A stretch of 64,000 bases of DNA from Microvelia longipes (lineage: Eukaryota > Arthropoda > Insecta > Hemiptera > Veliidae): positions 6,028,209-6,092,208 of the forward strand of contig JACMZG010001913.1 of the NCBI GenBank assembly GCA_018340805.1, read 5' to 3'. The position numbers and the translations under genes were made by a program. Positions 35,946-46,249 of the stretch are shown in pieces; within the stretch, counting starts at the first letter, position 1; each line of letters begins with the position of its first letter. The notes under the pieces are model-generated. The model searched no databases, was not told the origin of the DNA, and saw only the letters and a list, made by a program, of their open reading frames with translations.

Positions 35946-36289
35946 ATAAACATTGTGTATATTTAAGAAAAATAAACAAGACAATTTCAATTACATACAA
36001 CCACAATAATAAACAATAGCCATAGGCTGTCTGTATTTAAAGTGAGAACAATGCTAATTTTGTAAAATTATATTTATACTTCAAAAAAAAGGCTTAAAAT
36101 TAAAAGGTATAGAAATATAAATATATTTAAGTGAGCAAAATTTTTTTTTTTTACATTTTTTTATTTTTAGCTCACTTAAATCTGGTTACAACAGTTAACT
36201 AACAAGTGACTTATAAGATACAAAACTAAAATACAGTTTACTCATACTTTTTTTTTTTTTTTTGGTTTATAAAGATACAATTTTTCTAT

Positions 36290-36552
36290 CAATTGATACT
36301 ACCGAGTTTTGCAAAACATGAATAGTTGACACAATATAATTGTGCGAGAGACACCTAGGAAATGTAACAAGCAAAATGCAATGCTACATTTGGGAACTGT
36401 TCCATCATTCGACATTCGTCATCATTGATGGCTCACAATGTGTCGAGCCATCAATGATGACGAATGTCGAATGATGGAACAGTTCCCAGATGTAGCATTG
36501 CATTTTGCTTGTTACATTTCCTAGGTGTCTCTCGCACAATTATATTATACAA
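36290..36552. mobile_element. palindromic family E, near-perfect foldback
   Basis: The left arm starts at TTGATACTACCGAGTTTTGC and the right arm returns from CGAGCCATCAATGATGACGA to TCTCGCACAATTATATTATA. Arms of about 115-120 bp match almost perfectly around a short centre at about 36428-36442. The low divergence suggests recent origin or gene conversion between the arms. Single-arm copies are at 26796-26965 and 57130-57292. It has no coding capacity. If transcribed it would form a long precursor-like hairpin. Confidence 0.85.
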
Positions 36553-36811
36553 TTTTTCCTTTTATTATTATTATTGAAACAAGTGTTAATCTTTCGTATT
36601 AAGTAAATGACATGCATTAATGGTTTCAGATAGTAAATGAAGTCTACCTAGATTCATTAAAACTATGAAACTATGGTGTCATAGTTTAGTATAAAGACTA
36701 ACGCATTAACGACCTCGACCACAGAGGCGGCTTAAAATAACCATATACAGAATGAAATATGTATAAATTAAATATATATATTTTTTGTTATTTTTTCATT
36801 TTATTAATTGA

Positions 36812-36890
36812 TCAATTGTTTGTCATGTAGGCACTGATGATGACCGTTATCGGTTGAAAGCCGGCTCTGTTATACAAATGTGACAAAAAC
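36812..36890 (+). ncRNA. hammerhead-ribozyme-like motif
   Basis: CTGATGA (36834-36840), a helix II of GACCG with CGGUU around UUAU, GAAA (36856-36859), a short palindrome AGCCGGCU as helix III, and C36867 before the expected cleavage. Helix I can form between GTCATGTAGGCA upstream and UGUUAUACAAAUGUGACA downstream, with an internal loop. An extra U follows the CUGAUGA core. The sister inverted pair at 53281-53460 keeps helix II with different bases, which supports the fold. Confidence 0.5.
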
Positions 36891-38214
36891 TGTTCTGTTT
36901 TTAATCATTAAATTAAATGTAATTATAATTAAATAATAAGATAATAATAATTTTTTTAATTAGTGATTTACTCCGGGATTTGTTATTAGTGTCTAATTAC
37001 TGGAATCCACTTTACAAGGGGATTAAGAGAATGTAATGTTATAGCTTAGAAGATGGGCTTAAAAATCTCATCCTTGGAAGGTTAGTTACCGGCTTCTACA
37101 AGGAGCAAATACCAATAAGGGTTGAAGCAAGTTATCTCGCAACAAATTAGCTCTAATTGAGCTGAAAGTGAAGTCAAATTCGATCTGACTGCCTTTAACT
37201 TGTAGTTAGTGTTACAAGTTGAAAATCTTTAGAACAATTAGTGCAAATTATCTACAAATTTTAGGTTGCTTCTGTTATTAAGTTTTAAGGATTGAGGAAT
37301 CTTAAAAGTTTTAAGCTATGGGAGAAATAATGGAAATGATTTTTCCAAGCATTATTTTTTCACTCCAGCAAAATTTCAAATGATTCAAATGATTTTTTGG
37401 CGCTGGGAACCGCTTCATGGCCAGGTTCGCCGTTTAATTAGTTTAAATAAGTAGCATAGAATAGAATAGAATACAATACAATTATTGTTTAAGTATTACA
37501 CTTATACAAATAAGTTGACTTAACATAATAGTAAAAAATTACAAAAAATTAAAACATGTGCAACTGCAAAAAAATAAACTGATCTTAACTTAAAGCAAAT
37601 AATAATTTCAAAGTAAAGTTTGCCCTCAGGATATTAAATAGAAAAATATTTAAATGAGAAATTAATTTATTATTTAAATTTATTTTTTTATTCTTTTTTA
37701 AACTGCTTGAACTAACCAAGTCTAACGAAAATGAGTTTGTTTAATATTTATTTATTTTTCTATTTATTCGTTTAATCATTCTTAGGCTGACATATTCAAA
37801 AATTGGTAATTTTTTTAATCACTCATTCAAATGAAAAGATCTGAGTTTTAATAGATTTAAAAAGTAATAAAAAAGATTTTTGCCTCCGTTTTAGTGTTGA
37901 TTTTAATTCTTGACGCAATATTAGTATTATCAGACCATTCTGGTGTTTGCCTCTCCAAATGTAGAGGCAAAAAAGCTTCTCTAGTGGCATAATAAGTAGC
38001 ATACTGCCACTACATAAGCGAATTTTCAAATTTATTTATTATTATTTATCAAAAAATGTGATATTATACTTAACAATTTTATATGTAAATTAATAACACC
38101 AGAATTATTACTAATAACGAAATCTTACTCGGTATTTTAACCATACATGTCAATACATGTGTAAAAACTTCAGCTTGATTAATTACTTATTTAAGATTTG
38201 TAAATTTTTGAAAT
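36891..38214. other. intergenic sequence, no gene confirmed
   Basis: Sequence around 37000-37200 is less AT-rich but has no recognised exon. The minus-strand stretch 38000-37830 reads WQYATYYATREAFLPLHLER in one frame. It looks coding-like but matches nothing I can name; it may be a transposon relic. Confidence 0.35.
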
Positions 38215-39293
38215 GTTTGTGGGGTCATTATTGTTGGTTGAAATCTGAAACCGAGATGTCACCAGAATTATACGTTTTAGGTGTTTAATGCTTCCTAAAT
38301 GGTTTTTACAAAATTGTCTAGTCTGTTTGTGTGTGGAAGTGTGTTTGTGTGTGTGCCTGTTATCATCGTAGCTCCCAGTAAATTTCTGTTAGAGAGTTGA
38401 AACTTTGTACAAAATCAGTTTATACGTGTCGTTGTGCTATCCAAAAAGTAATTGTTTTTATGACGTCATTAACCCGTATTGACTATCCAAAATTTCTAAG
38501 TCATAAAACGCAACAAAATTTAGCACACATGTAGCCATGTACAACAATAATAAGTGGGCTAAGATCCAACTTTTTATTAGCATTAGTTCAATTTTAATCG
38601 AATGACTAGAGTATGTTTTTTAGAAAACTGTAAAAAACCATAAAATGATACATTTAAGTTGAACCTTAGTGCAAGAGTAAACTTTTACTTAATAAATATG
38701 TATACATAGTTTTGTTTTGTACGACAAGTATATCTATGATTTTTGTTGAATCATTAAGTTGCATTGAGCGTGGTCAGTGCTGTATAATGAACGCTGAGTA
38801 TGATACAGATGCATTTACTATCTGAGAACGAGCAAAGCAAGTCCAACGACATGTTGCAGTATAAATTTGGCAAATTTTATACTCTACGGACGAGCGAAGC
38901 GAGTCCAAAGCAGGGAGGATGTACAGGTGATGTGTACATTTTTTAAAAATTGTAAAAAAAAAACCCAGAAAATTATCAAATTTAGTTGAAATTCGGTACA
39001 CGTGTACATCTTTACGCAATAAATAAGTTCATTAAGTTTCGTTTTAATAAGACAAGTATATCTATGGTTTTTGTTGGATCATAAAATGTAAGCAGCATCG
39101 AGCGTGACTTGTGCCTGGATGAGTAACCGCTGTGAATGAAACAAATGTATTTATTATCTGAGGACGAGAGAAGCGATTATGAAGACGTATTAAAAATTTA
39201 AGGACTTTTATATTCTGAGGACGAGCGAAGCGAGTTCAAAGTGTGGAGGATTAGCGTAGCAAACCGATTCCGAGGTACTCTGTCCCGATTTTT
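38215..39293 (+). mobile_element. family A repeat with tandemly duplicated 3' half
   Basis: The 5' half starts near 38215. A first 3' half contains a 5S-like segment (38757-38812) and the hairpin modules 38826-38844 and 38888-38906. At about 38928 the sequence returns to the GTGTACATTTTTTAAAAATT block. A second 3' half follows with its own 5S-like segment (39089-39140), modules at 39219-39237 and 39248-39266, and the family end CCGAGGTACTCTGTCCCG. Confidence 0.85.
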
Positions 39294-39319
39294 TTTCTCT
39301 TATTAGGTTTATGATGCGA

Positions 39320-39558
39320 AAATAAATTATTTCCGTAAGTTGGAAGCCCAGCTTCTGCTAAACATTTTTTTACTAAGTTTTTAAGTCCCTAGGATAAACC
39401 CACTAGGAGCTACTATAGTCGCAGACAAAAAAAATTGCATAAACCATTCAGGAGATCTTAAAAAAACCGAAACGTGTATTCCAAAAGAAATCTCGGTACC
39501 GGATATTCAGAACAAACCCTATCCTTTTCCTATATACTTACGGTATAAATGAGGAAAA
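39320..39558 (-). mobile_element. family A repeat, head fragment
   Basis: On the minus strand: TTTTTCCTCATTTATACCGT, then AAGTATATAGGAAAAGG and a CGGTACCGAGATTTC block. It faces the preceding copy tail to head. Confidence 0.75.
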
Positions 39559-39907
39559 AGTTAAAATATAAATACTTTTGATTTAATGAACATTCCTGAC
39601 GATTTTCCTTATTTAATGAAGCAGTTTAAGTTTCGAAACGATTTTTTCAGAGGGGATAATTTTCCAAGTTTTCCCTCGGCACGTCAAGTATTTTTTATAA
39701 GTATACGTTTTCTAGAGGTAATAATGAGTTTATGTAAAATATGCACACGTTAGATATTAGAGAGGTATTAGGTGAGATAGGTGATGAGAAAGGTAAGAGC
39801 AGGTAGTGAGAGTGAAAGAGTTTCAGTGAGAGCTTGTATACTTGTGGAAGAGAAAAAGAAAGCACGTGAACAAGAGTTAAGAGGGTAAACATAAAAGTGA
39901 GTATGAA

Positions 39908-40004
39908 AAATTGGGTGCGGGGTTCCTCGGAACTTTTCCTCGTCAAATTAGATTCGCTACGCTCATCCTTCCTGCATCGGACTCGCTTCACTCGTCCTCA
40001 GAAT
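39908..40004 (-). mobile_element. family A repeat, 3' end
   Basis: The minus strand gives GGACGAGTGAAGCGAGTCC (39997-39979), GGATGAGCGTAGCGAATCT (39968-39950), GACGAGGAAAAGTTCC and the terminal CGAGGAACCCCGCACCC. It lies next to a family D element. Confidence 0.8.
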
Positions 40005-40016
40005 ATAGTTGGTTTT

Positions 40017-40597
40017 GAGGTAGTACGTAATTGAGCACTTTATTGGACCGTTTTTTAGGATGAGAAGCCAATCATTATTGTTATAGGAGGTTATTTAGTA
40101 TTTTCACCTCCGAGGACAATAATGAATGTAAAAAAAAACTCCTAGGACGTAAAATTAATTCATTTATTGCCGCCATTACTGTAATGTATCGTGTTCAAAA
40201 AACAATCTGTGTAAAACCTTCATAAGATTTCTTTAAAAACGTTTATTTTGTTTCTGTTTTTGTTCGTAGACTATTTTTTTTTCGTTTTTAAAAGGTGTTC
40301 TAATTGACAATTTTTGTGTGTTTATTTTGTAAAGCTTTTACATTTTTGAGTAAAAGTGTGAAGCTATGGATGAATTCAATGACGACGATAATATGGAGTT
40401 AATTGGACGTTTGTTTTTTTTATCAATTAAGTATATAGCGCAGTTTATTTAATGAGTGCTACCTCAAAAAATAGTGTATGCCATCCGGCTGAGAATGTCT
40501 TTATGTCTTGGCAATTTTTCCCGACTCGCTTCGCGTCCGTCGGTAAATCTTGCCGTGACATAAAGACACACTTCTCAGCCTTATGGCATAAATAACT
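40017..40597 (+). mobile_element. family D MITE with a long terminal hairpin, copy 1
   Basis: The inner part starts GAGGTAGTACGTAATTGAGC and ends GAGTGCTACCTC (40456-40467), imperfect terminal inverted repeats. Immediately after lies a hairpin of about 115 nt (40474-40588). The same arrangement is present at 49210-49932, so the hairpin belongs to the unit. Near 40365 a start codon opens MDEFNDDDNMELIG, an acidic N-terminus that may be the remnant of a transposase start (inference, possibly PIF/Harbinger type) before a deletion joins to the 3' end. Confidence 0.7.
40474..40588. repeat. 115-nt hairpin with GCGAAGC tip
   Basis: ATGCCATCCGGCTGAGAATG, CTTTATGTC and GGCAA on the left pair with TTGCC, GACATAAAG and CTTCTCAGCCTTATGGCAT on the right. 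The tip reads CCGACTCGCTTCGCGTCCGT and CGG, a slightly altered form of the GA-GCGAAGC-GA module. The arms are preserved in the second copy. Confidence 0.8.
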
Positions 40598-41690
40598 ATT
40601 AAATGACTTTATTAAATAAATAAGTGATTTTACAACATTTATATGACATACATAACATCTTACCTCACGAGCCATCTTATTAGCGATTATTTTTCAAAGA
40701 GAGTTTGCTACAAGGACAAGTGGATCATTAAAAAAAGGAAGACAGGAAGGTTGTAAACAAGAAAAACCCCCGTGGTAAATGAAGGATAAACCACAGGGAA
40801 CGAGAGAAACCCAACTCTACTTACCTAGCTTGGCTCGGTGCTCCGGCGAGGTGCCAAACTTTCTCAGTACATAAACTTCGAGAATATTGAAGATTTTAGG
40901 TTATAAACATTGAAAAGCTTCGATATATTGATAACTGTGGGGGAATCAAGTATGCTGACTAAGATTTTGGGTTTTTGTTTACAGTGATTAACTTGTTGAA
41001 CGTCAGTGCGAACCTTTTTTTTCATTTTTATCTATATTTTATAATAGCTGCGTGGGCATGTTATCCTATTTAGTCTATCTAGCGAGCGAAACAAGCCAGT
41101 TATTAATTATTGTAATTTCATGATTTTTTCTGAGGTTAGTTCTCAAGGAAACGCATTACTAGTTATACATATATAAGAGATAATATATTTATAACATTGT
41201 TTTTTTAACTTTCCTTTATTTCCTTTATCGCGCACAAGCCTTGAGCTTGACAAATGGTCAATATATATTATTTTATTTATTTATAATTTGTAATTTAACC
41301 TTTGTAAACAGCTGTTTATATATAAATAAACGATTTATTTATTTATTTTTTATTTATAGCGTAAGTATATAAGGAAAGTAAAGTGTTCGCACCAAATTTC
41401 TTAATGACGTCATTACATTTTAAAAATATATATAATAAACGTAAAAATCAGACGGATTTTAAATTTAGCATCGTAGTGCTAGAGAAGAACTACAAATGTG
41501 CTAGGTTTAATCTCATAAGCATTGTTATCGTACCGAAGATGTACTAGATATAAATTAAGCGTTTTCATATTCTAACGTTATGAGAAACGCTTAATACCAT
41601 GTCACAAGGAGAATTTTATCATTATTCTGTTGTTTATGTCTTATCTAAATATATTAATTTTATTTTTATTAAATGTCCTTTGAAAAAAAA
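40598..41690. other. intergenic sequence, no gene confirmed
   Basis: GC-richer sequence at 40755-40865 is not repeated elsewhere in the window. No exon recognised. Confidence 0.4.
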
Positions 41691-41930
41691 TCGCTAATAG
41701 GATTTGTGTCATGGCGGGAGTTGGACCTTGGACAACGACACAGATCTGTGTCAGATGTCTCAAATGAGGAAACCAGAATTACGGTCGGATGGCCCCGCTT
41801 CTTCCTCATGGAGGTTAAAAATATCAGAGAAATGATACCTTGAAAGTTTTTCTCATTTCGAATTCGCTTCGCTCATTCTTACCAGAAAGAGCTCGCTTCG
41901 CTCTTCCATACTAAATAGGGTAATAATAAT
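41691..41930 (-). mobile_element. family F repeat arm with GCGAAGC hairpins
   Basis: Contains GGATGGCCCCGCTTCTTCCT and GGAGGTTAAAAATATC, repeated in inverted orientation at about 42890-42960. The hairpin GAATGAGCGAAGCGAATTC (minus, 41878-41860) and a second GCGAAGC copy (41905-41890) follow, ending in a TAATAATAATAA tract. It is unrelated to family A outside the hairpins. Confidence 0.6.
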
Positions 41931-41989
41931 AATAATAATAAATAATTTATAATAGAAATAATATAAATAAAAAAAATGGAAAAATTCTG

Positions 41990-42308
41990 GAGCGTTGGTC
42001 CGCATACCGGGCGAATTTCTTTTGGAATGCGTCTTTTCGTGCTTAACAATCTATTTTTTGCGTAAGGATCCGGTTAATGATAATTTTAGAGGCATAGTTT
42101 TGTATAACCAACTGGAAAATGCGCATTTCTTTTGAAAAATATAGAAAAAATGAGTTACGAGCAGTGTTTGATTAGAGAGTAAATACTTAATTCATAAAGC
42201 ATAAACTGGAACCTTAAGCAAGAAATATGAAGTTAAGCACGGAAAGACGCATTCAATAAGAAATTGGCCTAACATGTGGACCACCGCGCTAGAGTTGTTT
42301 TCTTTATT
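41990..42308. mobile_element. foldback family B, complete but shortened copy
   Basis: The left arm is CTGGAGCGTTGGTCCGCATA, GCGAATTTCTTTTGGAATGC and TTCGTGCTTAACAATC. The right arm is TTAAGCACGGAAAGACGC and GGACCACCGCGCTAGAG. The middle keeps GGAAAATGCGCATTTCTTTT. Confidence 0.8.
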
Positions 42309-42354
42309 TATTTATTTTATTTGTATTAGCATTTATTTAGTATTATTATTATTA

Positions 42355-42425
42355 TGTTTTCTTCATTTGGTAAGGAAGAGCTAAGCGAGCTCTTTCTGGT
42401 AAAGATGAGCGATGCAACCCTAACT
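42355..42425 (+). mobile_element. family F hairpin fragment
   Basis: GGAAGAGCTAAGCGAGCTCT followed by GGTAAAGATGAGCGATGC is the plus-strand version of the hairpin part of 41860-41905. Confidence 0.6.
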
Positions 42426-42445
42426 GGTAAGTCCCAAAGTAACTG

Positions 42446-42835
42446 AGGACCTCCTCAGTCTCAGCAGAAGGGACCTTAGAACAGTAACTGGACTACTGAC
42501 TGGTCACTGTCACCTCCGAAAACATCTCCATACCATTGGTATTAAAGATAACCCAGTGTGTAGGCTTTGTGAATCGGAAACCGAAACTGCATCTCACGTA
42601 CTTCTGAGATGTGAAGCCCTAGCCTTTCAAAGGTTCACCAACTTTGGTAGCAGCATTCTCACTAAGTTTGACTCTACCAATGAATCACTGGTCAAAAAGA
42701 TCCTAGACCTAGTCCGGGGAAAAGGATTATTCTGACCTGGACCAATTGAGGGGATTGTACAATATACTTCCAGTCGCAGTGCAAATGGGGTCTATCCTCG
42801 ACTCCAACCCCAATCTTTAATAATAATAACCCTAA
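42446..42835 (+). pseudogene. LINE ORF2 C-terminus, open to its natural stop, with TAA tail
   Basis: From about 42446 to the stop at 42736 one frame is open: LLSLSRRDLRTVTGLLTGHC, RKHLHTIGIKDNPVCRLCES, ETETASHVLLRCEALAFQRF and KKILDLVRGKGLF. This is the C-terminal region of a Jockey/I-type ORF2, with the CRLC...H....C zinc-knuckle-like motif intact. About 85 bases of 3' untranslated sequence and an (AAT)n tail follow. It is 5'-truncated, as is usual for LINE insertions, and less decayed than the copy at 24298-24930. Its truncation excludes reverse transcriptase activity. Confidence 0.85.
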
Positions 42836-42990
42836 CTGGTAAGAATGAGCGATACGTATTCGAGAAGATGAGGAATAGTTTAGAGGTACCATGTGCCCGA
42901 TGTTTATAACCTCCAGGAGGAAGGAGCGGGGCCATCCTATTCTTGTGTTCTCGGAGGATGGTATATTGATTTCCATCCTCCCACACACTC
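42836..42990 (+). mobile_element. family F repeat arm, inverted partner
   Basis: Carries GAATGAGCGATACGTATTC, a mutated hairpin, followed by GAGGTACCATGTGCCCGA (like the family A end) and the AACCTCCAGGAGGAAGGAGC block, which is inverted relative to 41795-41820. Confidence 0.6.
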
Positions 42991-43700
42991 TCCTTTAAAT
43001 TATCCAAACAAATATGCTTCATGATTTGTAGATGCTGATTTCAAATAAAATGTAAATATGACTTGTGAATGAATCGAATAATTCATTTATTGAAACTGAT
43101 TAATTAGGGGTATTTATACAGAAGCTAATTATATCGAAGTCATTACACGGCTCGGCGAGTTATTAGAGTCCATCTAGCCTAATATCTGATTTACAAAGGT
43201 TGGATTAATTAGAATTATTGAAGATATTTTGAATCAGTGCTCCGGACTGTAAAATATTTCGATTCTGGGATAATTAACCATATTAAAGATTTCATAACAC
43301 CAATTATACAGGAAATACCACAAGTCCCCCTCTCCTTCTTAAATATTAAACAATTAAACATTAATTAATGCAACTTAGGTACTCTTTTGTGTAGAAGGAA
43401 ATCTTTTAAGTTTGGTACAGTTAAGTACAAGTGTTCCATGTAACCCCAAATAATACAAAAAATTGAAGGTATACTTTAATTGACCTTAGGGGTTCTAGGG
43501 AGAAATACAAGACATTTTGCCCAATGATAATTTTTTTCTAGGGCCATTTTTGTAGTGGGAATAAGTGTCCAATATGTAAAAATTGGATATTTTAACTCAA
43601 AGCTTAAGAAATGACATTAGATGGAATGTGCCAAAATAAAATGACTTATTTTTGGTATAAAAACACAAATCAATCATAACATTTTTTTCAATTATGTAAA
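42991..43700. other. intergenic sequence, possible LTR remnant
   Basis: 43080-43340 contains short-patch sequence reminiscent of an LTR, with CCCCTCTCCTTCTTAAAT near 43329, but no partner LTR, primer-binding site or coding region was found. Unclassified. Confidence 0.3.
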
Positions 43701-43702
43701 GT

Positions 43703-44105
43703 CTGGCCAGGTGGTCAGCATCCGAGGCAAATTTTTTTTAGAATGTTTTCTCATTCTATCCTTAACCAATTTCTTGGTTAAGGATCCGGTTTTTGCTTTA
43801 TAACTGGAGGAGTTAATTGATTGTCAAGCACTACTCGTAACTCATTTTTTTCTTTATTTTACATAGGAAATGTGTTAAAACCTTCAAAGCTAAATACTAA
43901 CAGAGCAATAATGGAGCAAATAATAACTGGAGCAATAATGGTGTCCACTGCCAATTTTAAAGGCACAGTTTTGTAAAAACAATGGGAAATATATGCCATG
44001 TAAAAATAAATAGTTTAACTAGTTACTGGAAGAAATGGATTTATTAGTATTCAATAAGAAATGCCCATCATGCGGACAAACGCGCCAAAATTATTTTGTA
44101 TTTAT
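43703..44105. mobile_element. foldback family B, copy
   Basis: The left arm starts GTCTGGCCAGGTGGTCAGCA and includes TTAAGGATCCGG and GTCAAGCACTACTCGTAACT. The right end has AATGCCCATCATGCGGACAA and CGCGCCAAAATTATTTTGTA. The arms are more diverged than at 60868. Confidence 0.75.
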
Positions 44106-44371
44106 AAACTAATATTATGTTAATAAGTCTACCATGAATAATTTAGTAATGGCACTGAATTTTTTGGGTATCGATATTGAAGTTTAGATAGCTGGTTTAC
44201 CAAAGCATACATTTAACAATTCCTTCATCAGTAGTTCGATGAAGGGAAGCGTAATCGAGATATCGATATGTTGATGAAAAGTTCTGACCTACCCTGTACC
44301 TCGTTTTGACTTTTGATTTATACCGTAGCCACACGCGTAGGTGTAGGAATGAATAAATAGGAAAAAACATA

Positions 44372-44608
44372 GTGTCTACGACAGAGTATACTAGACCCGT
44401 ACAACATTCCACAACCGAACCTGAGTCTACATGAGATCTGGATTTTAAATGTGAGATATGTTGTACGGGTCTAGTATTACTCTGTCGTAGACATCCCAAC
44501 TTGGTGGTGGATGAATGAAATTAAATTCTAAATCCAGATCTGAATTGTAGACTCAGGTTCGGTGTGAATGTTGTGCGGGTCTAGTATTACTCTGTTGTGA
44601 GACACACT
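44372..44608. repeat. compound inverted repeat
   Basis: GTCTACGACAGAGTATACTA, GACCCGTACAACATTCCA and CCGAACCTGAGTCTACA occur on the left. Their inverted partners occur at 44525-44605, with an extra inverted copy of the outer part at 44459-44492. It is unrelated to the other families seen here. Confidence 0.75.
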
Positions 44609-44649
44609 AGGAACAAGCGTTGCCAACATAGGTAAAGTATTGTGTTTGC

Positions 44650-45046
44650 GAAAAATCCGGAACCGGGATGACACATGAATTATCTGTTTCATGCGTTTTT
44701 AAGGTCTCCTGAGTATATATTTAAAATATAAGTGCCTCCTAAGTCAGTCACAAAGTTTCACAAAGTTGACAGTTTGTATGCATGTGTGTGTCTGTTATCA
44801 TTGTTGCTCCCAGTGTATACACGCTAGAGCGTTAAAACTTTAAATAATCAATACGAAAAAGCCTCTCCATAAAATATTTGATTCTCTCCACAATTTTCGT
44901 ATTGATTATTATAATACACTCTACCTGCGCTTTACCCTACTAACGTTAAAACTTTGTACAAAAATCAGTTCTATAAGTAATGTTTTGCAATCCAGAAAAT
45001 AATTTTTGTGATGTCCGAGCTACCCTGTACCCGATTTATATTACTT
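44650..45046 (+). mobile_element. family A repeat, interrupted by a 102-bp insertion
   Basis: The head begins near 44650 (AGGTAAAGTATTGTGTTTGC), followed by GGAACCGGGATGACAC, a TGTGTGTG tract and CCCAGTGTATACACGC. The element resumes after the insertion with TTGTACAAAAATCAGTTCTA and ends early with CGAGCTACCCTGTACCCGAT. Confidence 0.8.
44842..44943. mobile_element. 102-bp insertion with 12-bp flanking duplication
   Basis: CGTTAAAACTTT occurs at 44830-44841 and again at 44944-44955, and family A has it once. The insert includes inverted repeats AATAATCAATACGAAAA (44843-44859) and TTTTCGTATTGATTATT (44894-44910), followed by 33 bases outside the palindrome. Confidence 0.7.
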
Positions 45047-45429
45047 CGTCCAAAAAAAACTCAGACCTTCTAAGATAAAAATAAGTCCACAAAATAAAAC
45101 CACATAGTTGAGATTTGAAACCGATGCTGTCCTTACAACTGACACAGTTTATACTGAATCCTTGTTAAAATTTCCAATTCAATCCCTCAGACTGGAGCCT
45201 GAGCTAACAAACACATTATACTTGGTAATATCACGCTCAGTCCCTAAAACAAACTAGATTAAACCCGTAATGCAATTTAAATAAACCTGAATATTCACAA
45301 CGATTTAATTCCATTACCTTGATGAATCTGACTTCATTACTTATTACTTGAATTTACAAATATACATAATAGTACACATTACATAGACATTAAATTGACT
45401 AATAGTTAGTTATTAACTTACTAAGGGAG
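45047..45429. other. intergenic sequence, no gene seen
   Basis: No coding region or repeat recognised. Confidence 0.4.
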
Positions 45430-45612
45430 GAAAATTCTGGCGCGAAAGTCCTAAAGCCTGGTGAATTTCCTCTTAAATGCGTTTTTATACAACTTATATC
45501 TTGCTTAAATGTTTTGTTCTTGGTTCATAACCTGAAGCAGCATTACTACTTGTTACTAGATTGATTTCGAATTTTGCAAAGGAAATGCTCATATTTATAC
45601 AACAGGTTTTTC
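45430..45612 (+). mobile_element. foldback family B, left-arm copy
   Basis: AAATTCTGGCGCGAAAGTCC, GGTGAATTTCCTCTTAAATG, ATCTTGCTTAAATG and GCAAAGGAAATGCTCAT are one arm of family B. The second arm is missing. Confidence 0.7.
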
Positions 45613-45719
45613 AAAAGTACAGTCATCAATCCGAAATCTAAGACCAAAATAGCATTATTCGTACAATTATCAGGCTCAAATTATCCAAATTTTTAAAATT
45701 AAGAATATGAGTAATATAT

Positions 45720-46003
45720 TCTAGGTTAAATTCTAGGTTAATTAATGAAGACTTTAGTCCATTAGAATTAACAGTAATTTAAAATGTTTTTAAACTGTGG
45801 TAAAGTTTCTGTGATGTTCTTTTGGTTTTGGTATGCTTTACTAAATTTTTTGGTGGAGGTTGTTTGCTTTGTTTATTGTTTACACTGAAGATGCCTGGCT
45901 TCGCCATGCGAAACGTCTGTTATTAATGTTTATTTAAATGAAATTTCTATAGGACTGAACTCTTCATTAATTAACCTAGAATTTAATTCTTAACAGTCCA
46001 ATA
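45720..46003. mobile_element. inverted-repeat element with a hammerhead-like core
   Basis: AGGTTAATTAATGAAGACTT at 45734 and its inverted partner near 45957-45985 flank the unit. Inside, on the plus strand, lies CTGAAGA (45885-45891), a strong helix II (GCCUGGC with GCCAUGC around UUC), GAAA (45910-45913), the palindrome ACGU and C45917 before the expected cleavage. Helix I is weak beyond ACA/UGU. Confidence 0.5.
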
Positions 46004-46075
46004 ACAATTTTGTTAATAATGAGTAATATATTTTATAATTATACCATTTAATTTGTTAATACTATATATTTTTAC

Positions 46076-46193
46076 TTTTCCTCAAATATAAAGTAGGTAT
46101 ATAGGAAACGTATTGTGTTTGCGAAAATTCCGAAACCGAGATGTCATTGGAATTATCCGTTTAAGGTATTTTAAAGGCATTCAAAGTGTTTGT

Positions 46194-46249
<56 letters not shown>

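Noticed and set aside
37823..38029. 68-codon minus-strand open frame
   Set aside because: An alternative frame over the same bases looks at least as protein-like, neither matches a known family, and there is no supporting context.
43080..43340. Copia-type LTR
   Set aside because: There is no second LTR, primer-binding site, polypurine tract or coding region; resemblance alone is too weak.
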